Shown: positions 32,142-44,128 of the stretch, piece by piece
Layout of the letters: each line of letters starts with the position of its first letter
Numbering within the stretch: position 1 is the stretch's first letter
Origin: Ancylobacter defluvii
GTDB lineage: Bacteria > Pseudomonadota > Alphaproteobacteria > Rhizobiales > Xanthobacteraceae
Direction of reading: 5' to 3'
NCBI RefSeq assembly: GCF_018390605.1
Contig: NZ_JAHBGD010000013.1
Location: 94,453-158,452 of the forward strand
Length of the DNA stretch: 64,000 bases
Program-made: the position numbers and the translations under genes
Notes under the pieces: model-generated
Databases searched by the model: none
What the model was told of the DNA's origin: nothing
What the model saw: the letters and a program-made list of their open reading frames with translations, nothing else

Positions 32142-32909
32142 ATGCCCGATATCGGCCTCGCCGGCCTTGCCGGCCGCACCGTGCTTGTGACCGGCTCCAG
32201 CCGCGGCATCGGGCTCGGCATCGCCCGCGGTTTTGCCGCCGCCGGCGCCCGGCTGCACATGCTCGCCGATGACGAGGCGGTCTTCGAGGCCGCCGAGCGG
32301 CTCGGCGCCACCGGGCACCGGGTCGACATCACCGATGCCGGCGACGTCGCGGCGCTGGCGGCGCAGCTGCCGCGGCTCGACGTGCTCGTCAACAATGCCG
32401 GCCTCGAACTGATCACCCCTCTCGACGATGCCAGCGAGGCGAACGAAGCCGCCTTCCGCCGCGTCGTCGAGATCAATGTCGTCGGCACCTTCCTCGTCAC
32501 CCGCGCCGTGCTGCCGGGCATGGGTGCGGGCGGGCGCATCGTCAACACCGCCTCGGTGTGGTCGCGCGGGTCGGAAGCACTGTTCGGCGCCTATGTCGCC
32601 TCCAAGCACGCGGTGATCGGCCTCACCAAGACATGGGCGAAGGAACTCGGGCCGCGCGGCATCACCGTCAACGCGGTCTGCCCCGGCTGGGTGCGGACCG
32701 AAGCCTCGCTGCGTTCGCTCCATCGCATGGCTGAGACGCGCGGCGTTGCACCGGACGACCTCCTCAAGGAGATCGTTTCGGCGCAGATTCTCCCCGGTTT
32801 CATGGAGCCGGACGACATGGCCGGCACCTACCTGTTCCTGGCGTCCGACCTCGCGGCCAACATCACCGGCCAGAGCCTCGGCGTCGATCGTGGAGAATTC
32901 CCATGGTAG
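32142..32909 (+). CDS. Short-chain dehydrogenase/reductase (first of operon)
   Basis: A classical 255-residue SDR: nucleotide site VTGSSRGIGLGIARG, NNAG at LVNNAGLE, and the catalytic YVASK with Tyr151 and Lys155. The segment after the first strand ends in an Asp (MLADDEA), suggesting NAD preference. The ATG at 32142 follows GGGAGAG at good spacing; an earlier ATG adds seven residues without a ribosome-binding site. Classical SDRs oxidise alcohols or reduce ketones, often of sugars and cyclitols. It overlaps the next SDR by seven bases and opens a LysR-linked operon with a creatininase-like enzyme and two ureohydrolases. Confidence 0.92.
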   Translation: MPDIGLAGLAGRTVLVTGSSRGIGLGIARGFAAAGARLHMLADDEAVFEAAERLGATGHRVDITDAGDVAALAAQLPRLDVLVNNAGLELITPLDDASEANEAAFRRVVEINVVGTFLVTRAVLPGMGAGGRIVNTASVWSRGSEALFGAYVASKHAVIGLTKTWAKELGPRGITVNAVCPGWVRTEASLRSLHRMAETRGVAPDDLLKEIVSAQILPGFMEPDDMAGTYLFLASDLAANITGQSLGVDRGEFPW

Positions 32910-33625
32910 CGCCGCACAGGGATTTGCGGGTCGTCATCACCGGCGCGGCAAGCGGCATCGGCCTCGCCAGCGCCAACGCGCTCGCAGCCGCCGGCGCCAA
33001 GGTGGTCGGTTTCGATCTGCACCCGCCGGAGGTGGCGAACTGGCCGACCATCCTCACCAATGTCGCCGACGAGGCCGCCATCGCCGGCAGCATGGAGGCC
33101 GCCGCCGCCCATCTCGGCGGGCTCGACGTGATCGTGAACTGCGCCGGCATCTGCATCGAGACCCCGCTCGCCAGCTTCGACATCGCCGCCTATGAGCGCA
33201 TGGCCAGCGTCAATATTCGCGGGCCGATCCTCATGGCCCGCGAGGCGCTGCGTTATTTCGCCGGCGAAGGATCGGCGAAGGGACGCATCATCAACATCGC
33301 TTCCGAGCTCGCCTTTCTCGGGCGTGCCGGCTATTCCGGCTATGCCGGCACCAAGGGCGCGATCATCACCCTCACCCGTTCCTGGGCGCGCGAGCTTGCC
33401 CCGCATATCCAGGTCAACGCCATCGCGCCCGGCCCGGTCGATACCCCGCTGCTCGACTTCGACAATCTCAGCGACGAGCTGAAGCGGCTGGAGACCGGCA
33501 ACCCGTTCGGCCGCGTCGGCCGGCCGGAAGAGGTGGCACAGGCAGTACTGTTCCTCGCCAGCCGTGCGACAGGCTTCATCACCGGCCAATGCATCAGCGT
33601 CGATGGCGGCGCGGCAATGCACTGA
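32903..33625 (+). CDS. Short-chain dehydrogenase/reductase (second of operon)
   Basis: A 240-residue SDR with VVITGAASGIGLASANAL, an acidic residue ending the second strand (VVGFDLHP, pointing to NAD), VNCAG in place of NNAG, and the catalytic YAGTK with Tyr147 and Lys151. It is clearly diverged from the SDR before it, so the two are not a recent duplication and may act on different steps. Its start overlaps the previous stop, implying coupled translation. The closing ITGQCISVDGG is typical of the family. Confidence 0.92.
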   Translation: MVAPHRDLRVVITGAASGIGLASANALAAAGAKVVGFDLHPPEVANWPTILTNVADEAAIAGSMEAAAAHLGGLDVIVNCAGICIETPLASFDIAAYERMASVNIRGPILMAREALRYFAGEGSAKGRIINIASELAFLGRAGYSGYAGTKGAIITLTRSWARELAPHIQVNAIAPGPVDTPLLDFDNLSDELKRLETGNPFGRVGRPEEVAQAVLFLASRATGFITGQCISVDGGAAMH

Positions 33626-33649
33626 CATCAAAAACCCCAGAGGAAGAAC

Positions 33650-34426
33650 ATGGTCGACAGCATCCGTCTCGACGAACTGAGCTGGCCGGAATTCGCGCAC
33701 AAGATCGCCGCCGGCGCCCCGGTCCTCCTGCCGCTTGGCACTACCGAGCAGCACGGCCCGCATCTGCCGCTCAATGTCGACGTGGTGCTGCCCACCGGCG
33801 TATGCGAGCGCGTCGCCCGGCAGGTCGGCGGCCTCGTGGCCCCGACCATCCCTTATGGCTACAAGTCGATGCCGCGCTCCGGCGGCGGCGAGGCCTTCCC
33901 CGGCACGCTCAGCCTCGACGCCAACACCTTCTCGCTGGTGGTGCGCGACGTCATCCGCGGCCTCGGCCATCACGGCGTGCGCCGGCTCATCGTCGTCAAC
34001 GGCCATTTCGAGAATGCCTGGCCCTCGGTCGAAGGCCTCGATCTCGGCCTGCGCGAACTGCGCCGCGACGGCATCACCGACATGCAGGTGATGCGGCTGG
34101 AATATTGGGATTTCGTCAGGCGCGCCACGCTGGACAAGCTGTTCCCCGACGGCTTCCCCGGCACCGAGCTGGAGCATGCGAGCCTGCTGGAGACCTCGCT
34201 CATGCTGCTTCTGCGTCCGGAGTTGGTCGAGATGGACAAGGTTCCCTCCGATGGACCGGCGACATTCCCCACCTATGACTGCTTCCCGGTGCCGGCCGAT
34301 TTCGGCCTCCCTCCCTCCGGCGTGCTTGCCGTCGCCCACGGCTCCTCCGCCGAAAAGGGCGGGTGGCTGATGGACGATCATGTGGCGCTGATGAGCGCCG
34401 CCATCCGCAAAGAATTCGGCCTCTGA
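33650..34426 (+). CDS. Creatininase-family amidohydrolase
   Basis: The 258-residue product keeps the full metal-binding set of creatininase: Glu33 and His35 in GTTEQHGPHLP, Asp44 in LNVDVVL, His119 and Glu121 in NGHFENAW, with the VAHGSSAEKGGW segment near the end. The family opens cyclic amides or related rings: creatinine, formamidopyrimidines, and 3-dehydro-scyllo-inosose in inositol pathways. It lies 24 bases after the second SDR and 32 before the first ureohydrolase. Its substrate is unknown; creatinine itself is possible, but no creatinase or sarcosine oxidase gene is nearby. Confidence 0.88.
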   Translation: MVDSIRLDELSWPEFAHKIAAGAPVLLPLGTTEQHGPHLPLNVDVVLPTGVCERVARQVGGLVAPTIPYGYKSMPRSGGGEAFPGTLSLDANTFSLVVRDVIRGLGHHGVRRLIVVNGHFENAWPSVEGLDLGLRELRRDGITDMQVMRLEYWDFVRRATLDKLFPDGFPGTELEHASLLETSLMLLLRPELVEMDKVPSDGPATFPTYDCFPVPADFGLPPSGVLAVAHGSSAEKGGWLMDDHVALMSAAIRKEFGL

Positions 34427-34458
34427 GCCTCCGTCGCCTCTACCCGAGCAGGACATCC

Positions 34459-35415
34459 ATGACCACGCAGTTCGAGCCGCTCGATTCCGGCGCCGTGCCC
34501 CGCTATGCCGGCATCCCCACCTTCATGCGGCTGCCGCAGGCCGAGCCGGCGGAAGTCGATATCGCCCTGCTCGGCATTCCCTATGATGGCGGCGCCACCA
34601 ACCGGGTCGGCACCCGCCACGGCCCGCGCGAGATCCGCAACCAGTCGAGCCTGATGCGCCGCGTGCATCATGTCTCCGGCCTGTCACCCTATGACCGCGC
34701 CCGCATCGCCGATTGCGGCGACGTGCCGGTCGATCCGATGGACCTGATGCGCACGCTCGACCTCATCTCGGCGCATTATGCCGGGGTGAAGGCGGCCGGG
34801 GCGCTGCCGCTCACCGCCGGCGGCGACCATCTGGTGACGCTGCCGATCCTGCGCGGCCTCGCCGCCGACGGGCCGGTGGGGCTCATCCAGTTCGACGCCC
34901 ATTCCGACACCTATGACAGCTTCTTCGGCGGCAGCCGCTACAATCACGGCACGCCGTTCCGCCGCGCCATCGAGGAAGGGCTGATCGATCCGAAGCGCTT
35001 CGTGCAGATCGGCCTGCGCGGCGCCATCTCGGATGCCTCGAACTACGATTTCGCCAAGGCCTGCGGCATCCGCATGATCTTCATCGAGGAGTTCACCGAG
35101 CGTGGCGTCGCCGAAATCATGGCCGAGGCCCGCGCCCTCGTCGGCGACCTGCCGACCTACGTCACCTTCGACATCGACGGCATCGATCCCTCGCAGGCGC
35201 CCGGCACCGGCACGCCGGAAATCGGCGGCTTCTCCACCCGCGAGGCGCAGCTTCTGGTGCGCAAGCTCGAAGGCCTGAACCTCATCGGCGCCGATGTCGT
35301 CGAGGTCGCCCCGCCGCTCGATCCGTCGGGCCTCACGGCGCTGACCGGCGCCACCATCATGTTCGAGCTGCTCTGCGTGCTCGCCGGCGTGGTCGCCAGC
35401 AAGGGAGGCAAGTAA
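34459..35415 (+). CDS. Arginase/agmatinase-family ureohydrolase (first copy)
   Basis: The 318-residue product has the complete dinuclear metal site of ureohydrolases: His124 in TAGGDH, Asp146, His148 and Asp150 in DAHSD, and Asp238 and Asp240 in FDIDGIDPSQAPGTGTPE. These enzymes cleave guanidino groups to urea and an amine (agmatine, guanidinobutyrate, guanidinopropionate, or guanidine itself). The ATG at 34459 gives the normal length. It is followed by a second, different ureohydrolase whose start overlaps its stop. Which guanidino compound is cleaved cannot be read from the sequence; the SpeB annotation would be a guess. Confidence 0.9.
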   Translation: MTTQFEPLDSGAVPRYAGIPTFMRLPQAEPAEVDIALLGIPYDGGATNRVGTRHGPREIRNQSSLMRRVHHVSGLSPYDRARIADCGDVPVDPMDLMRTLDLISAHYAGVKAAGALPLTAGGDHLVTLPILRGLAADGPVGLIQFDAHSDTYDSFFGGSRYNHGTPFRRAIEEGLIDPKRFVQIGLRGAISDASNYDFAKACGIRMIFIEEFTERGVAEIMAEARALVGDLPTYVTFDIDGIDPSQAPGTGTPEIGGFSTREAQLLVRKLEGLNLIGADVVEVAPPLDPSGLTALTGATIMFELLCVLAGVVASKGGK

Positions 35416-36371
35416 TGGCCCATGGTTATGAAGGCGGCCGGCTCGACCTGCCCTTCGTCGGCATCTGCACCTTCGGCAAATACCCGCTCCAGCTCGACTG
35501 GGAGAAGATCGACGCCGACGTCGCCGTGCTCGGCGCCCCCTTCGACCTCGGCACCCAGTGGCGCACCGGCACCCGCACCGGGCCGCGCGCCATCCGCGAA
35601 GCCTCGACGCTGTTCGCCTTCGGCCATGCCGGCGCCTATGACCACGAGGACGACGTCACCTATCTGGCGGCGGAGAACACCCGCATCGTCGATATCGGCG
35701 ACGCCGACATCGTCCATACCGACACGCTGCGCAGCCACGCCAATATCGAGGCCGGCGTGCGCGCCATCCTTAAGGCCGGCGCGCTGCCCGTGGTGCTGGG
35801 CGGCGACCATTCGATCAACATCCCCTGCATCAACGCCTTCTCCGAGCAGGAGCCGATCCACATCGTCCAGTTCGATGCCCATCTCGATTTCGTCGATGAG
35901 CGGCACGGCGTGCGTTTCGGCCACGGCAACCCGCTGCGCCGCGCCGCCGAGAAGGATTATGTGACCGGCCTCACCCAGCTCGGCATCCGCAACGTCTCCT
36001 CCACCGCGCGGGAAGGCTACGAGGCGGCGCGCGCCATGGGCTCGGACATCCTCAGCGTGCGGCAGATCCGCAAGCTCGGCGCCGAGGCGGTGCTGGCCCG
36101 CATCCCCGCCGGCAAGCGCTACTACGTCACCATCGACATAGACGGCTTCGATCCCTCGATCGCGCCGGGCACCGGCACGCCGAGCCATGGCGGCTTCGCC
36201 TATTACGAGGTGCTGGAGCTGCTGGACGGGCTGACCAAGCGCGGCACGGTGGTCGGCGTCGATCTCGTCGAGGTCGCCCGCGAATACGATGCCGGCGGCA
36301 TCACCGCCATCCTCGCCGCGCAGGTGCTGTTGAACTTCATCGGCCGCATCCTGCACAACCGCCGGGCCTGA
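35415..36371 (+). CDS. Arginase/agmatinase-family ureohydrolase (second copy)
   Basis: A 318-residue ureohydrolase, distinct from the one before it, with metal ligands His132 (LGGDHS), Asp154, His156, Asp158 (DAHLDFVD) and Asp241, Asp243 (IDIDGFDPSIAPGTGTPS). The N-terminus GRLDLPFVGICTFGKYP and the FGHAGAYDHEDD segment differ from standard agmatinases and may mark a subfamily with another substrate. The ATG overlaps the stop of the first copy by one base. It is the last gene of the operon; dps follows after 157 bases with its own ribosome-binding site. Confidence 0.9.
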   Translation: MAHGYEGGRLDLPFVGICTFGKYPLQLDWEKIDADVAVLGAPFDLGTQWRTGTRTGPRAIREASTLFAFGHAGAYDHEDDVTYLAAENTRIVDIGDADIVHTDTLRSHANIEAGVRAILKAGALPVVLGGDHSINIPCINAFSEQEPIHIVQFDAHLDFVDERHGVRFGHGNPLRRAAEKDYVTGLTQLGIRNVSSTAREGYEAARAMGSDILSVRQIRKLGAEAVLARIPAGKRYYVTIDIDGFDPSIAPGTGTPSHGGFAYYEVLELLDGLTKRGTVVGVDLVEVAREYDAGGITAILAAQVLLNFIGRILHNRRA

Positions 36372-36528
36372 GCCTTCTCTGGCACGCCATTGCGGCAAGA
36401 TGCCTGCCGCTTGAACTGCGCGGTGCCCGCCCGATTTCCTCTGTATCGACGCCGCGCGGGGGTGGCCTCCCGCGCCCCGGCGGTGCCAAGATGCGCCGCC
36501 GGGTTCGTCAGTGTGAGAGAGAGGCGAC

Positions 36529-37017
36529 ATGCATTCGCACAAAACCAGCAACGATCTTCCGTCCAACGCCAAGAACGTGGCCATCGACCTGCTCAACAGC
36601 AATGTCGCGGCCTCCATCGACCTCGCCCTCGCCACCAAGCAGGCGCATTGGAACCTCAAGGGGCCGCAGTTCATCGCGGTGCATGAGATGCTGGACGGTT
36701 TCCGCACCCAGCTCGACGACCATGTGGACACCATGGCCGAGCGGGTGGTCCAGCTCGGCGGCACCGCGCTCGGCACCACCCAGACGGTGGCGAAGACGAC
36801 CTCGCTCGATCCCTACCCGACCGACATCTTCAAGGTGAAGGCGCATCTGGAGGCGCTGATCGAGCGCTACGCCAAGGTGGCGAACACCGTGCGCAAGGCG
36901 ATCGACGAGGCCGACGAGGCCGGCGATCCGACCACCGCCGACATCTTCACCGCCGCCTCGCGCGATCTCGACAAGGCGCTGTGGTTTCTCGAAGCGCATC
37001 TCCAGGAACCCGCCTGA
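36529..37017 (+). CDS. dps: Dps-type DNA-protecting ferritin-like protein
   Basis: Dps dodecamers oxidise and store iron with peroxide and shield DNA during stress. The 162-residue product has the inter-subunit ferroxidase ligands: His in [12 protein letters not shown] and the [22 protein letters not shown] helix, then ALGT and the closing helix [28 protein letters not shown] ribosome-binding site precedes the ATG. It is monocistronic; a 10-bp hairpin lies 40 bases after the stop. Confidence 0.95.
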   Translation: MHSHKTSNDLPSNAKNVAIDLLNSNVAASIDLALATKQAHWNLKGPQFIAVHEMLDGFRTQLDDHVDTMAERVVQLGGTALGTTQTVAKTTSLDPYPTDIFKVKAHLEALIERYAKVANTVRKAIDEADEAGDPTTADIFTAASRDLDKALWFLEAHLQEPA

Positions 37018-37334
37018 GGCGACCGCCGCCTCGGCCGTCGCTCCCCTTCGCCGGCAACGGCTGGACCGGTTTCATTCGGTCCAGCCGTACGCAAAGCAGG
37101 GTGGACCGATGAGAAACGCCCCTGCCGGGCGAGCGGCCCGGGGGCAAGGAGAGGCCATGGTTGCCGGCCACTACTTGGCGGAGATCCCTCGTGGGCAAGC
37201 TAACTTTGCCTCTCTCCTCATATTTGTCTTTTTCGTACCAGCATTTAGGATCCAACTGCTAAAGAATCGGTGCGGTACCTTGCGGGGGTGCTGGAAAACC
37301 GCTGTATTGCGTCGGCAAGAGGGGATGGTACCGT
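37018..37334 (+). other. Intergenic: dps 3' flank and promoter of the LdtR-like gene
   Basis: No gene seen. A perfect 10-bp stem (37059-37068 with 37077-37086, GGCTGGACCG) without T-tract may end the dps transcript. The part after 37200 is AT-richer and holds CGGTACC at 37273-37279 and GGTACCG at 37327-37333, an inverted pair just before the regulator start, possibly an autoregulatory site. Confidence 0.4.
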
Positions 37335-37895
37335 ATGGCTGGTAACGCGGCTTCGCCCGGCAAAACGCCGGAGAACGAGTTCGATCGCGACCTCATGCCA
37401 CCGGATCCGCAAGGGTCTCACGATGTGGCGGGTGATTCGATCATCACCCATCTGGAAATTGCGCGGCTGATCGAGCGGGCACATCGGCGCTTCCTCGACC
37501 TTTTGCGCATGGAACTCACGCGCCTGTCCACCGATGACATCAGCCCCTCGCAGGTCATGCTGCTGTTCACCATCGGCGCGGACGAATTGTCGGTGCGCGA
37601 TCTGCTGGAGCGTGGCCACTATCTCGGCTCCAACGCCTCCTACAATCTCAAGCAGTTGGTGGATGCGGGCTATGTGAACCGCACGGCGTCGCAGCGCGAT
37701 CGGCGCTCGGCGCGGTTGCGGCTGACGCCCAAGGCGGTCGAGCTGTGCGACCGCATCCGCGCCATCCATGATTCGGTGCACCGCCAGAACGTGCGCGACG
37801 ATGCCGATGCCCGCGATCTCGTCACCGCCTATAATGTGCTGCGTCGGCTCGAAATGTTGTGGACAGGTTCGCTGCGCTACGGCGAGGGCAACTGA
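37335..37895 (+). CDS. ldtR: MarR-family regulator, LdtR-like
   Basis: The 186-residue product has a MarR winged helix (ISPSQVMLLFTIGADELSVRDLLERGHYLGSNASYNLKQLVDAGYVNRTASQRDRRSARLRLT). The YLGSNASYNLKQLV recognition-helix region and the RAHRRFLDLLRMEL helix match LdtR of Liberibacter and rhizobia, which controls an L,D-transpeptidase and stress tolerance. The first 35 residues are unstructured. No transpeptidase gene is adjacent. The start ATG lies just behind a GGTACC-containing inverted repeat. LdtR is my best assignment; a different MarR subgroup is possible. Confidence 0.78.
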   Translation: MAGNAASPGKTPENEFDRDLMPPDPQGSHDVAGDSIITHLEIARLIERAHRRFLDLLRMELTRLSTDDISPSQVMLLFTIGADELSVRDLLERGHYLGSNASYNLKQLVDAGYVNRTASQRDRRSARLRLTPKAVELCDRIRAIHDSVHRQNVRDDADARDLVTAYNVLRRLEMLWTGSLRYGEGN

Positions 37896-37935
37896 GCCGC
37901 CATCAGCGCAAGCCGGACACAACAAAGCCGGACAA

Positions 37936-37964
37936 TAAAAAGGGCGCCTGAGGCGCCCTTTTCT
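37936..37964. terminator. Bidirectional terminator between ldtR-like gene and pgm
   Basis: AAAAGGGCGCC (37938-37948), TGA, GGCGCCCTTTT (37952-37962) gives T-tracts on both strands, serving both convergent genes. Confidence 0.93.
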
Positions 37965-37989
37965 TGTTTTCGAGGCTCTCGTATTGCTC

Positions 37990-41315
<3,326 letters not shown>

Positions 41316-41347
41316 AAATATCTCCGGCTCTGGCAATCCATGGCAGC

Positions 41348-43858
41348 CTACGATGTCGGCGCGAGGCTGTCCTTTACCGCTTCGATCAATTGCTTCAGCG
41401 TAAATGGCTTCGGCAAAAAGCCGAAATCCGCACCTTCGGGCAGGTTCTTGGCGAAGGCCTCCTCGGCATAACCCGACATGAATATGACTTTTATGTCGGG
41501 ATAGGAGACCCGCAACTCCCGCAATAGGCTCGGCCCGTCCATTTCCGGCATCACAACGTCGGAGAGCACCAGCTGCACCGCGTTGCCATGTGCCTCCATC
41601 ACCTCCAGCGCCTCGATGCCCGATCCGGCTTCCAGCACCTGATAGCCGCGCGAGGCGAGTGCGCGCGCCGCGAAGGCCCGCACCGCTTCCTCGTCCTCGA
41701 CCAGCAGCAGCGTGCCGCGCCCGGTGAGGTCGGCCGGCTTGGCGGCCACCTCCGGTTCGGGGGCCTTCACCGGCGCGTCGTCCACATCCGGCACATGCCG
41801 CGGCAGGAACACCCGGAACACCGTGCCACGGCCCGGCACGCTCTCGAGGTCGATGGTGCCGCCGGTCTGCTTGACGATGCCGTACACCGTCGACAGGCCA
41901 AGGCCGGTCCCCTTGCCGACTTCCTTGGTGGAGAAGAACGGCTCGAAGATCTTGTCGATGATCTCGGACGGAATGCCGGTGCCGGTGTCCATCACCTCCA
42001 CCAGCACATGGTCGGCTTCCGGCAGGCCGGCGCGGGCGTAAGGCTCCGTCTCCGCCGCCGTGACGTTGGCGGTGCGAATGGTCAATGTGCCGCCATCCGG
42101 CATGGCGTCGCGGGCGTTCACCGCCAGGTTGACGATCACCTGCTCGAACTGGTTGAGGTCGGCCTTCACCGGCCACAGGCCGCGCCCCTCCTTCACCTCC
42201 AGCTTCACTCGCTCGCCAAGCAGGCGCCGCAGCAGCATGGACAGGTCGCTCATCACGTCGCCGAGGTTCAGCACCTGCGGACGCAGGGTCTGCCGGCGGG
42301 AAAAGGCGAGCAACTGGCGGACCAGGCCCGCGGCGCGATTGGCGTTCTGCTTGATCTGCATCACGTCCTGGAAGGACGGATCGGTCGGCCGCGCATTGGC
42401 AAGCAGCAGGTCGGAATAGCCGATGATGGCGGTGAGCACATTGTTGAAGTCGTGCGCCACGCCGCCGGCAAGCTGGCCGACCGCCTGCATCTTCTGGCTC
42501 TGCGCGAACTGCGCCTCCAGCGTCCGCTGCTCGGTGGTCTCGATGGCGTAGACGATGGCGGCCTCCGCCTCCTCGCCGCCATCCTCGACCGGCGCGAGGT
42601 AGAAGCGGGCGGAGCGGGCGCTGTCGCCGGCGAAGCCGACATCCACCGGGCCGGGCGGCGCATGGCCGGTGAGCACCTGCTCCAGCCCGGTAACGAGAGC
42701 CGGCCGCGAAGCCTCCGCCGCGGCCTCGACGAGCCGGCGTGCCTGCCCGGTGTCGCCGCCGCCGAACTGGCGGGCGAACATGGCGTTGGCCCGTACGATC
42801 CGCCCCTTGCGGTCGATGGTGGCGATGGCGATCGGCGAATTGTGGAAGAAGCGGGCAAAGCGCACCTCCGCCGCCCGCAGCGGATCCGCCTCGTTATCGG
42901 CGCGGGAGCGGTTCACCACCAGGGTGCGCGAGGCACCGGGCGTGCCGTCGGCGGCAAAGGAAACGCGGTGCCACATGCGCACCGGCAGGCGCTGGCCGTT
43001 CTTGCGCTTGAGGTCGAGGTCGAACACCTCGGTGCGCACCCCGCCGGGCATCGGCGTCATGCCGGTCAGCAGCGCGGCGGAAGGGCCGGGCACGATATCG
43101 GCGACGGTCAGCCCGCCCGGCCCGAACTCGGCAAGGTCGTAGCCGAGCCAGTCCACCAGCGTGGCATTGATGTAATGGATCGCCCCGCCGGCCGCCGAGA
43201 AGAAGCCGGCCGGTGCATGGTCGAGATAGTCGATGACATGCTGGAGCTCGAGGAAGGCGGTCTCCTGCCTCTCCCTTTCGCGGGTGAGATCGTTCACCGT
43301 CCAGATCACCGCCCGGCCCGGTGCCGGACGGGCACCGAGCCTCAGCCAGCGCACCGCTCCTCCCGGCAGGCTGGCGATGCGCACCTCCTCGGAGACCGCG
43401 CGGCCGTCTCGCACGCCCTGCGCCAGACGATAGACCGCCTCCGAGGCGTCGGGATCGGCGGTGAACAGCCGCTCGACCGGGCGAACGTCATCCATGGAGA
43501 TGGCGCCGGTGATGGCGAGGTAGCTCGCATTGGCGTGCAGCACCCGGCCAAGCGCGTCGACGATGCTCATGCCTTCCGGCGCGCTATCGACGATGCGGCG
43601 CGCGAGTTCATCGGAGGGGTCTGGCATGCCGAAGCGCAGCAGCCCGGCGGCGTAGGCGAACAAGGCGAAGACGCCGATCACCGCCAGCGCGCTGAGCAGG
43701 CCGACGATCCAGGGATCGGCGTTCTCGCGTCCGAGCAGCAGCAGCGACACCACCGCGCCGACGAGCGCCAGCGCCACCGCCAGCACCAGGCGGATGCTGC
43801 CGCCGATTTCACGACGGTCGAGGGGGTGATCGTCGGGTCCGCTGTCCGCCATGTCCAT
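41348..43858 (-). CDS. cckA: Cell-cycle hybrid histidine kinase CckA
   Basis: CckA phosphorylates ChpT and through it CtrA and CpdR, the core cell-cycle relay of alphaproteobacteria. The 836-residue product has two transmembrane helices (about residues 23-42 and 50-72), PAS-like domains, the phospho-acceptor His469 in [21 protein letters not shown], an ATPase domain with [21 protein letters not shown] and [13 protein letters not shown], and a C-terminal receiver with Asp767 in [12 protein letters not shown] and the lysine in FLPKPFT. Layout and wording of the HisKA region match CckA closely. Its promoter region is shared with the divergent fliO-like gene. Confidence 0.95.
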   Translation of the reverse strand: MDMADSGPDDHPLDRREIGGSIRLVLAVALALVGAVVSLLLLGRENADPWIVGLLSALAVIGVFALFAYAAGLLRFGMPDPSDELARRIVDSAPEGMSIVDALGRVLHANASYLAITGAISMDDVRPVERLFTADPDASEAVYRLAQGVRDGRAVSEEVRIASLPGGAVRWLRLGARPAPGRAVIWTVNDLTRERERQETAFLELQHVIDYLDHAPAGFFSAAGGAIHYINATLVDWLGYDLAEFGPGGLTVADIVPGPSAALLTGMTPMPGGVRTEVFDLDLKRKNGQRLPVRMWHRVSFAADGTPGASRTLVVNRSRADNEADPLRAAEVRFARFFHNSPIAIATIDRKGRIVRANAMFARQFGGGDTGQARRLVEAAAEASRPALVTGLEQVLTGHAPPGPVDVGFAGDSARSARFYLAPVEDGGEEAEAAIVYAIETTEQRTLEAQFAQSQKMQAVGQLAGGVAHDFNNVLTAIIGYSDLLLANARPTDPSFQDVMQIKQNANRAAGLVRQLLAFSRRQTLRPQVLNLGDVMSDLSMLLRRLLGERVKLEVKEGRGLWPVKADLNQFEQVIVNLAVNARDAMPDGGTLTIRTANVTAAETEPYARAGLPEADHVLVEVMDTGTGIPSEIIDKIFEPFFSTKEVGKGTGLGLSTVYGIVKQTGGTIDLESVPGRGTVFRVFLPRHVPDVDDAPVKAPEPEVAAKPADLTGRGTLLLVEDEEAVRAFAARALASRGYQVLEAGSGIEALEVMEAHGNAVQLVLSDVVMPEMDGPSLLRELRVSYPDIKVIFMSGYAEEAFAKNLPEGADFGFLPKPFTLKQLIEAVKDSLAPTS

Positions 43859-44128
43859 GCCAGAAGCCGTCCTGCATCCGCCGGCGCCGATGAAGCCTCC
43901 GCCGATGCCTCGGAAGGCGAGTCACTGATTCCCTTTGGTGCCCGAGCGCGCCCGCAGGGGCAAGGGCGGATTTGGCGCCGTACCGGATTTGCCCCAGTTG
44001 GGGCGTATGACGGGGAGGCACTCGGAAGGGAGCCAGGGTTGCCGCAGCCCCGGTTCCGCTCCAAAAAGAGGCGAGCGATGCCGTCGGTGGCCGTCAGCCG
44101 CCCCCGCGGCACCAGGGAGACAAGCTTT

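Noticed and set aside
31075-36371. Standard creatinine degradation operon
   Set aside because: Although a creatininase-family enzyme is present, there is no creatinase, sarcosine oxidase, cytosine deaminase-like gene or transporter, so the textbook pathway is not supported.
41588-44128. Very long plus-strand open frame (over 800 codons) across cckA, in frame with the fliO-like gene
   Set aside because: It is antisense to cckA, which has full kinase motifs; the antisense translation is Arg/His/Gly-rich with no domain, a known effect of high GC codon bias.
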